Source: Desulfobacterales bacterium
Lineage (GTDB): Bacteria; Desulfobacterota; Desulfobacteria; Desulfobacterales; UBA11574
Reading direction: 5' to 3'
Length of the DNA stretch: 5,485 nucleotides
NCBI GenBank assembly: GCA_012974475.1
Contig: JAAXQD010000066.1
Location: forward strand, 1-5,485
The number at the start of each line of letters is the position of its first letter. The first letter of the stretch is position 1. The translations under genes were made by a program, and so were the position numbers. This document shows, piece after piece, positions 1-4,228 of the stretch. Under the pieces are notes generated by a model. The model was not told the DNA's origin. It saw nothing but the letters and a program-made list of their open reading frames with translations, and ran no database searches.

Positions 1-1
1 A

Positions 2-829
2 GATAAAATATTCAGCTCTTTGTCTAAACTCCTGGAAGAAGATATCGCCCTACAACTTACCCGTAACTCCGAGACCAAACAGATCCTGTTGTCCGGTCTG
101 GGACAGATTCATATTGAAGTTACGGTTGAAAAACTCAAAAGAAAATTCAATGTCGAAGTTCTGCTGGATACCCCTAAAATCCCCTATAAAGAGACGATTA
201 AAAAGAAAGTAAGGGTTCAGGGAAAACATAAAAAGCAAACCGGAGGCCACGGTCAGTTTGGTGATTGCTGGGTCGAGATAGAACCACTTCCCAGAGGAAA
301 AGGTTTCGAATTCGTAGATAAAATCGTTGGCGGCGTAATTCCCAAACAGTATATACCGGCTGTTGAAAAAGGCATCATTGAATCCTGCCAGAAAGGGATT
401 CTTGCGGGGTTCCCGTGTATCGATTTCAGGGCCACCCTTGATTACGGCTCCTATCATTCTGTTGATTCATCTGAGATGGCATTTAAAGTCGCAGGTTCTC
501 TGGCATTCAAAAAGGCTTCGACAGATGCCGGTCCGGTTCTCCTAGAACCGATCATGAACGTTTCCATTGTCACACCGGATGAATACATGGGTGATATTAT
601 GGGAGACCTTAACAGCCGGCGCGGCAGGGTCCTCGGTATGGACAGCAAGGGGAAAAATCAGGTCATAAACGCACAGGTGCCCATGGCAGAGTTTTTGTCT
701 TACGCACCGGATCTAAGACAAATTACCGGTGGACGCGGCAATTTTTCCATGGAGTTTTCACATTATGATGAAGTTCCTGCCCAGATTTCCAAGAAAATTA
801 TAGAAGGAATTAACAGAGGCAAAGAATAG
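2..829 (+). CDS. Elongation factor G-like GTPase, EF-G2 type, 3' part only (5' end outside window)
   Basis: This is the C-terminal 275 residues of a translational GTPase of the EF-G family (full members are roughly 670-700 residues). The reading frame is open to the left edge and already matches EF-G at the first codon, so an internal TTG at 20 is not the start. The visible part begins in domain III (EED, then SGLGQIHIEV). Domain IV starts near visible residue 68 with GKHKKQTGGHGQFGD and contains GGVIPKQYIPAVEKGI. The tip-loop motif GSYHSVDSSE keeps the His (visible residue 152) that corresponds to the EF-G domain IV tip His. Domain V carries GDLNSRRGRVLGMD and ends with TGGRGNFSMEFSHYDEVP. 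GGHGQF, NSRRGRVLGMD and FSHY are typical of the EF-G2 paralogue group rather than the main fusA product. The G domain is not visible, so GTP-binding motifs cannot be checked. No ribosomal protein or EF-Tu gene follows, unlike the str operon. Canonical EF-G translocates tRNA and mRNA on the ribosome; the role of this paralogue is less certain. Confidence 0.93.
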   Translation, partial: DKIFSSLSKLLEEDIALQLTRNSETKQILLSGLGQIHIEVTVEKLKRKFNVEVLLDTPKIPYKETIKKKVRVQGKHKKQTGGHGQFGDCWVEIEPLPRGKGFEFVDKIVGGVIPKQYIPAVEKGIIESCQKGILAGFPCIDFRATLDYGSYHSVDSSEMAFKVAGSLAFKKASTDAGPVLLEPIMNVSIVTPDEYMGDIMGDLNSRRGRVLGMDSKGKNQVINAQVPMAEFLSYAPDLRQITGGRGNFSMEFSHYDEVPAQISKKIIEGINRGKE

Positions 830-838
830 CCTACGCGA

Positions 839-884
839 CAATCCGCCATCTACGCTTGGGTATTTCGGCGTATGTAGCGGATTG
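839..884. terminator. Hairpin between convergent genes, probable terminator
   Basis: The 17-nt arms at 839-855 and 868-884 pair as 14 Watson-Crick pairs, one G-T wobble and two mismatches, around a 12-nt loop. Four Ts follow at 888-891, three bases after the stem. The hairpin begins 10 bp after the EF-G stop codon and lies about 90 bp beyond the stop of the convergent radical SAM gene, so it could end transcription from both sides. The T tract is weak, so Rho-independent action is likely but not certain. The remaining sequence between the hairpin and position 971 shows nothing else I can name. Confidence 0.65.
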
Positions 885-971
885 CAATTTTAAGCCCTTT
901 GAAAAAAATATTGCTTCCGGTCAAAGAGACAGCGAATAGAACTGCACCGGGGCAAAGAAGATATTTCCCCA

Positions 972-2075
972 TTACCAACTCACATCCAATCCACAATGTA
1001 ATGCAGCACTTTCATCCAGCATCCTTGGTAAACCACCGCGGTCCGAAGGGATTAATCCCAGAGACTTTTGCCATACTTCATCGTCTTCCATGCATAAGTA
1101 TATAAGTGCATCCGGAGCATATTCTCTTATGCAGGCCACCATCTTTCGATAAAGATCTATTCTCAAAGGCTTAAAGTAGCGCATCTTACCGTCCAGACCG
1201 GATATGAATTCTCCGTATATTATTTTTGAATCTGGAAACCGTCTTTGTATGATAGATTTCAAAGAAGGCATGAATCGGAAAGTTCCGAGGCTTATCCATA
1301 CGATGTTTTTTGAAGATACATTGGCAAACAGTTGTTCAACAACTCGCATGTATTCTTCTTGGCACCCATCATAAATGACCAAAGGATCAAAATGAAAACC
1401 AAGGGGGTATCCCAAGGACTCACATTTTGCTGCAGCCCGGAGCCTGGCGGAAAGAGATGCCGTATGAATCTCTTCATTTTTTATAATTCGGTTTGTATTC
1501 AAAGACCACGATACAATGGTTTTTCGATTGTGACGAAACTGCTTTAGTTTTTCAATGGCTGTTGTTTTAGTTTTTAGTTCCAATACAGCGCGGGACTGCT
1601 TTGAAAACTTTGGAACCAGAAGGCTTGAGAGATCCGTCCATATTTCCCAGATCATACTGTCTGTATATTCTCCGGTCCCGATCCGGGTTATTTTTTTTTC
1701 AAGAAACAGACGGTCTAACTCTACTATAAGATCATTTTGGTTGACAAAATATTGTAGAATCGGTGGATGAAAGTATGTTTGTAGAATACAATATGAGCAG
1801 TCCATATTGCAAAAGGTGCCGATATGCAAAATTTGATAGCCGCAACATGTGTAACAACGGGTACCGGGGCACGGTTTAATAAAGGCACCTTTGTTGCGGG
1901 TGAGGAATAGGATCTTTTTGCCTTTCTGGACAGGATCGTCTGATGATGAAATCGACCGAAAAAGTTCTTGAACATTCTCAACGACCACGGCGGGCGCATT
2001 GATGCGTGATCGAATGGAAATCACCCGGGGGGATTGGACGACCTGTTGATCGATATATAGTTTCAATGGTGGCAA
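972..2075 (-). CDS. Radical SAM protein of the spore photoproduct lyase (SplB-like) family
   Basis: A 367-residue radical SAM enzyme. The CX3CX2C motif that holds the [4Fe-4S] cluster for S-adenosylmethionine cleavage is C89, C93, C96 (TFCNMDCSYCILQ). It is followed by the family features TGEYTDS (133-140), an ELKTKT strand (166-171), SWSLN (189-193), GFHFDPL (226-232), and a C-terminal YLCMEDDEVW (326-335) typical of COG1533 proteins. A second Cys group, C69, C74, C77 and C78 (CPGTRCYTCCGY), sits just before the SAM motif. Spore photoproduct lyase repairs thymine dimers using a donor Cys about 43 residues after the cluster. Here there is no Cys at all between residues 97 and 217, so a different substrate or hydrogen donor is likely. 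The start is the TTG at 2075: an in-frame stop lies just upstream at 2085-2087 and the first in-frame ATG is not until residue 91. A TTG at 2066 is the alternative. No Shine-Dalgarno sequence is visible. The gene is transcribed alone and converges on the EF-G gene. Confidence 0.87.
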   Translation of the reverse strand: MPPLKLYIDQQVVQSPRVISIRSRINAPAVVVENVQELFRSISSSDDPVQKGKKILFLTRNKGAFIKPCPGTRCYTCCGYQILHIGTFCNMDCSYCILQTYFHPPILQYFVNQNDLIVELDRLFLEKKITRIGTGEYTDSMIWEIWTDLSSLLVPKFSKQSRAVLELKTKTTAIEKLKQFRHNRKTIVSWSLNTNRIIKNEEIHTASLSARLRAAAKCESLGYPLGFHFDPLVIYDGCQEEYMRVVEQLFANVSSKNIVWISLGTFRFMPSLKSIIQRRFPDSKIIYGEFISGLDGKMRYFKPLRIDLYRKMVACIREYAPDALIYLCMEDDEVWQKSLGLIPSDRGGLPRMLDESAALHCGLDVSW

Positions 2076-2084
2076 GGAAGTATA

Positions 2085-2110
2085 TTATTTTAAGCAGTGA
2101 AAATTATCAA
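2085..2110 (-). promoter_or_regulatory. Weak candidate promoter for the radical SAM gene
   Basis: Read on the minus strand, TTGATA (2110-2105) resembles a -35 box (5 of 6). It is followed by AATAAT (2089-2084), which resembles a -10 box (5 of 6), but the spacing is only 15 bp. Transcription would begin almost at the TTG start codon, giving a leaderless or nearly leaderless message. That would fit the absence of a Shine-Dalgarno sequence. The AT-rich background makes such matches easy to find by chance. Confidence 0.2.
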
Positions 2111-2140
2111 GGTTCAAAATCGAACCGAATGAATGCTTCG

Positions 2141-2149
2141 AGACCGGTT
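2141..2149 (-). repeat. AACAGGTCT-like element, degenerate inverted copy
   Basis: AGACCGGTT, whose reverse complement AACCGGTCT differs from AACAGGTCT in one base. Its flank continues as GGTCTC, the same six bases seen at the copies at 2184 and 2374. It is oriented opposite to the pair at 2184 and 2210, and it could pair with either of them in RNA or bind the same regulator. Confidence 0.3.
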
Positions 2150-2183
2150 ATAAAAAAGTAATTATTATTTTTGAACTACAATA

Positions 2184-2218
2184 AACAGGTCTCATGGGTC
2201 AAGCATGAAAACAGGTCT
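2184..2218 (+). repeat. Direct repeat AAACAGGTCT, two copies 26 bp apart
   Basis: The 10-mer AAACAGGTCT occurs at 2183-2192 and 2209-2218, with starts 26 bp apart. The 9-base core also occurs inverted at 2374-2382, next to the predicted promoter of the small membrane protein gene. Repeated short sites in a promoter spacer are often binding sites for a regulator. No regulator gene is visible in the window to support this. Confidence 0.4.
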
Positions 2219-2345
2219 TTAAAAAGTATATCATAAAATGGGAGCTTTTGGACAACCTGAAAGCGCAATGGTATTTTGACATTTTACCGGGCAAACGCAT
2301 GTGTCATCCGCAAAAAAACGTTCAAATCCGTTTCCCCTGAATGTC

Positions 2346-2373
2346 TTGACACCTTCTGTTGATAATTCATAAG
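2346..2373 (+). promoter_or_regulatory. Candidate sigma-70 type promoter for the small membrane protein gene
   Basis: A perfect TTGACA at 2346-2351 is followed after 16 bp by CATAAG at 2368-2373 (4 of 6 against TATAAT). A better-looking -10 hexamer, GATAAT (2361-2366), lies only 9 bp after this -35 box and would need a different, weak -35 box. Either reading puts the transcript start roughly at 2373-2381, about 60 nt before the ATG at 2438. Confidence 0.42.
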
Positions 2374-2382
2374 AGACCTGTT
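2374..2382 (-). repeat. Inverted copy of AACAGGTCT at the predicted transcript start
   Basis: AGACCTGTT is the exact reverse complement of the 9-mer found at 2184 and 2210. It directly abuts the predicted -10 region, a typical place for a repressor operator. The operator role is inferred only from position and repetition. Confidence 0.35.
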
Positions 2383-2422
2383 ACGGTATTATCAAATTTT
2401 ATATCTTCGGACAGAAAAAAAT

Positions 2423-2427
2423 GGAGA
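2423..2427 (+). promoter_or_regulatory. Ribosome binding site of the small membrane protein gene
   Basis: GGAGA lies 10 bases before the ATG at 2438. An out-of-frame ATG at 2421 opens an eight-codon frame that overlaps the start region, but it has no ribosome binding site of its own. Confidence 0.6.
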
Positions 2428-2437
2428 TCGAAAAAAT

Positions 2438-2716
2438 ATGTTCTTAGAAAGACAAATAAAAGGAAAGAAAGTACTGTTGGTAGAATCTGAGCTGCAGGAA
2501 TATATGTCTGCAAAGCTCAATGAACTCACCGGTCTGGCCTCAAATGTGGTGACAGCTTTGATTATGGTCACTTTGGTGGTGGTTTTTGACTTCATCAAAG
2601 TCGGGAACGTTTTCTATTTTGCCCTGATTCTCCTTCCACTTGTGGGGCGATGGTTTCTTGGTGATTTAATAAGAAACTGGCTTAGAAATAAATTCAAAGA
2701 AATTTTAGGTTCTTAG
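2438..2716 (+). CDS. Small membrane protein with two predicted transmembrane segments, function unknown
   Basis: A 92-residue protein I do not recognise. It has a charged N-terminal part (residues 1-33, including RQIKGKK and an acidic stretch around ESELQEY that could be helical). Two hydrophobic segments follow at about 35-53 (from NVVTALIMVTLVVV) and 55-74 (FYFALILLPLVGRWFLG), joined by a very short turn with Asp and Lys. The C-terminus is basic (RNWLRNKFKEILGS). The positive charge at the C-terminal side of the hairpin suggests that both ends face the cytoplasm. There is no signal-peptide cleavage site and no Cys. The ATG start is supported by GGAGA 10 bases upstream. A promoter on one side and a terminator at 2721-2738 on the other suggest that it is transcribed alone. 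It could be a small stress or envelope protein, but nothing in the sequence decides this. Confidence 0.8.
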   Translation: MFLERQIKGKKVLLVESELQEYMSAKLNELTGLASNVVTALIMVTLVVVFDFIKVGNVFYFALILLPLVGRWFLGDLIRNWLRNKFKEILGS

Positions 2717-2720
2717 GCGC

Positions 2721-2738
2721 GGTTTCAAAACCTTTTTT
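2721..2738 (+). terminator. Short Rho-independent terminator after the small membrane protein gene
   Basis: GGTTT (2721-2725) and AAACC (2728-2732) pair into a short hairpin followed at once by six Ts (2733-2738), five bases after the stop codon. The stem is only four to five pairs once a realistic loop is allowed, so termination may be partial. An outer pairing GGCGC (2716-2720) with GCGCC (2760-2764) is also possible and would compete only loosely. Confidence 0.6.
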
Positions 2739-2748
2739 ATGAATTTTA

Positions 2749-2789
2749 TCATCCTTCCTGCGCCATTACGTTCCACCCTAAAAGGATGA
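2749..2789. repeat. Inverted repeat TCATCCTT / AAGGATGA in the spacer before the phosphoesterase gene
   Basis: TCATCCTT at 2749-2756 and its exact complement AAGGATGA at 2782-2789 are separated by 25 bases. They lie between the upstream terminator and the ribosome binding site at 2814. This could be an operator or a leader stem-loop for the downstream gene pair. Eight base pairs with a 25-base loop can arise by chance, and no clear promoter boxes are visible around it. Confidence 0.25.
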
Positions 2790-2813
2790 ACGTGCTGATT
2801 TAAGGAAAAATTC

Positions 2814-2818
2814 AGGAG
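2814..2818 (+). promoter_or_regulatory. Ribosome binding site that sets the TTG start of the phosphoesterase gene
   Basis: AGGAG lies five bases before the TTG at 2824. No ATG occurs close by in frame, and the protein family begins immediately with the strand leading to the metal-binding Asp, so this site fixes the TTG as the start. Confidence 0.7.
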
Positions 2819-2823
2819 TATCC

Positions 2824-3570
2824 TTGCGCATAGCGATCCTTTCAGATATCCACGCCAACATCGAGGCTTTCCAGGCGGTGGTTGATGACCTTGACCACCG
2901 AACGGACCGAATTCTGAATCTTGGCGATCTTGTAGGATATAATGCCAATCCCAACGAATGTGTAGATCTGGCCAGAACTATCGGAATGCATTCCATTCAA
3001 GGCAATCATGACCAGGCGGCATGCAATCCTATATTTGCCGAAGGCTTCAATATCCTCGCACGTTCGGCTATCCTTTGGACGAGGAACAACCTCACCGATA
3101 AAAACATCCATTTTTTGAACGGCCTGGAGGAAAGCCATCGCTTATCCGGTGGCCTGGCCTGCCATGGCTCTCCTGAAAATACAGCCAGTTATATAGCGCT
3201 CCCCTTCCAGGCCAGAGCCATCTTAAAGAAGATGAAAAAGGGGATTTGGGGCAAGATAAATTTCTGCCTGTTCGGCCACACCCATAAAAGAAAGGTCTGG
3301 CGCATGGATGTTCGTAAGAAGGTGGCACCCGTTGAGATCCCGCCGGACGGCACTATCAGGCTGAACGATGAAGATTTTTATCTTCTGAATCCCGGAAGTG
3401 TCGGACAGCCTCGAAACGGTGAACCCAGGTCTTCCTATTGTATCTTTGACACCGAAAAAAATTCGGTAACGTTCAAGCTGGTAGAGTATGATATATTGTC
3501 AACCATGAAAAAAATCGTTGTTGCAGACCTGCCCGAGTTCTTTGCAAAAAGACTTTTGAACGGGACTTAA
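2824..3570 (+). CDS. Calcineurin-like metallophosphoesterase (YfcE / COG0639-type)
   Basis: A 248-residue single-domain metallophosphoesterase of the calcineurin-like superfamily, probably cytoplasmic since there is no signal peptide. All metal-binding motifs are present and in order: D8 and H10 (SDIHAN), D35 (GDLVGYN), N61 and H62 (GNHDQ), H114 (CHGSP), and H152 and H154 (FGHTHK). A typical NPGSVGQPRNG block (189-199) follows. The family uses two divalent metals to hydrolyse phosphomono- or diesters; substrates across these small members range from phosphodiesters and nucleotides to phosphoproteins and cannot be read from the sequence. The length is normal for the family and no catalytic residue is missing. 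The start is TTG, placed by AGGAG five bases upstream and by the immediate MRIAILSDIH fold start. The GNAT gene begins 33 bp downstream with no terminator between, so the two are probably one operon. Confidence 0.9.
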   Translation: MRIAILSDIHANIEAFQAVVDDLDHRTDRILNLGDLVGYNANPNECVDLARTIGMHSIQGNHDQAACNPIFAEGFNILARSAILWTRNNLTDKNIHFLNGLEESHRLSGGLACHGSPENTASYIALPFQARAILKKMKKGIWGKINFCLFGHTHKRKVWRMDVRKKVAPVEIPPDGTIRLNDEDFYLLNPGSVGQPRNGEPRSSYCIFDTEKNSVTFKLVEYDILSTMKKIVVADLPEFFAKRLLNGT

Positions 3571-3590
3571 GAATTTAATTCTCTAATCTT

Positions 3591-3596
3591 AGGGGG
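3591..3596 (+). promoter_or_regulatory. Ribosome binding site of the GNAT gene
   Basis: AGGGGG lies seven bases before the ATG at 3604 and supports this start over the in-frame ATG three codons later. Confidence 0.65.
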
Positions 3597-3603
3597 CGAT
3601 TAT

Positions 3604-4170
3604 ATGACGAAAATGGAAGGTTTCAAAAAGAAGGGAAAGCTTAAAGACGGCACCGAGGTTCTTTTAAGACCCATGGTCAGAACCGACCGCAAACAGATGG
3701 GAGATTTTTTTGCCCGACTCACTCCCTCGGTGCTCCAGTACGTTCGCAACGATGTTACCGACCCAAAGGTGATCGACCGATGGTTTGATCAACTCGATTA
3801 TGAACACGTGTTTCCGCTTTTGGCCCTAAAAGATGAGCAGATTGTGTCCAATGCGAGCCTTCACCGGGTGGCCTACGGCTGGCGGAAACATTTGGGCACC
3901 ATCAGAATCGTTGTGGAACCGAATTTTCACGAAAAGGGGCTGGGAACACTTATGATCAACGAGCTGGTAGACCTGGCTCTGGAGTTCGGGCTTGAGAAAC
4001 TCATGGTGGAATTTCCCCTTAAAGCCCATGGTGCCCTGGCAATGTTTAAGAAAGCCGGATTCAGCCCCAGAGGGGTGATAGATGGTCTCATGAAAGGCCG
4101 CCACGGTGAAGATATAGACATTGTAATCATGGTCATGGATGTTGCGGCTTACGCAGATAAAGCGAGATAA
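3604..4170 (+). CDS. GNAT-family N-acetyltransferase
   Basis: A 188-residue single-domain GNAT enzyme. Near the N-terminus, DGTEVLLRPMVRTDRKQM (15-32) followed by FFARLTPSVLQYVRND (35-50) is the pattern found in acetyltransferase domains of the Pat type, which acetylate protein lysines. A central strand (GTIRIVVEPNFHEKGLGT, 98-115) leads into the acetyl-CoA pyrophosphate-binding loop, motif A. The usual Q/R-x-x-G-x-G/A is here H109-E-K-G112-L-G114, so the first position is His. Helix and strand elements follow (INELVDLALEFGL, then LMVEFPLKAHGALAMFKKAGF), where the motif B region ends in the typical KKAGF. The substrate is not identifiable: a protein lysine, an amino acid or a small amine are all possible. 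The gene lies 33 bp after the phosphoesterase gene and is likely co-transcribed with it. It converges on the kinase gene, with 58 bp between the stops and no clear terminator there. Confidence 0.86.
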   Translation: MTKMEGFKKKGKLKDGTEVLLRPMVRTDRKQMGDFFARLTPSVLQYVRNDVTDPKVIDRWFDQLDYEHVFPLLALKDEQIVSNASLHRVAYGWRKHLGTIRIVVEPNFHEKGLGTLMINELVDLALEFGLEKLMVEFPLKAHGALAMFKKAGFSPRGVIDGLMKGRHGEDIDIVIMVMDVAAYADKAR

Positions 4171-4228
4171 GTCTTCATGCCGTGGTCGGGTTAGGGTCAG
4201 CGGAAAATTAAGCGGGCAGAATCGGCGT

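Larger units (their letters stand above)
2076..2437. other. 362-bp gene-free spacer between divergent genes
   Basis: AT-rich spacer between the divergently transcribed radical SAM gene and the small membrane protein gene. I find no credible coding sequence here: the short ATG frames (for example from 2238, 13 codons) lack ribosome binding sites. What it holds is a probable forward promoter near 2346-2373, repeated copies of AACAGGTCT in both orientations (listed separately), and a small palindrome GGTTC-N6-GAACC at 2111-2126. The length is more than two promoters need, so a regulatory or small-RNA role is possible but not shown. Confidence 0.6.

Noticed and set aside
50..457. 135-codon reverse open frame
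   Set aside because: Antisense to the EF-G coding region, with no ribosome binding site or family likeness.
899..1105. 68-codon forward frame (MKKILLPVKET...) after the EF-G gene
   Set aside because: It starts at a TTG without a ribosome binding site and lies largely antisense to the 3' end of the radical SAM gene, which has clear family motifs. Its translation resembles no family I know.
2111..2126. Palindrome GGTTC-N6-GAACC as an operator
   Set aside because: Five-base arms are expected by chance in a spacer of this size, and no second copy is seen.
2238..2279. Short ATG frames in the spacer (13 codons from 2238, 10 codons from 2129)
   Set aside because: Very short, with no ribosome binding site and no sign of leader-peptide codon bias such as runs of one amino acid.
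2276..2304. Second TTGACA at 2276-2281 as a promoter
   Set aside because: The sequence 16-18 bp downstream (around CATGTG) is a poor -10 box, so the site at 2346 is preferred.
4171..4228. Terminator between the convergent GNAT and kinase genes
   Set aside because: I looked on both strands and found no stable hairpin followed by a T tract in these 58 bp.
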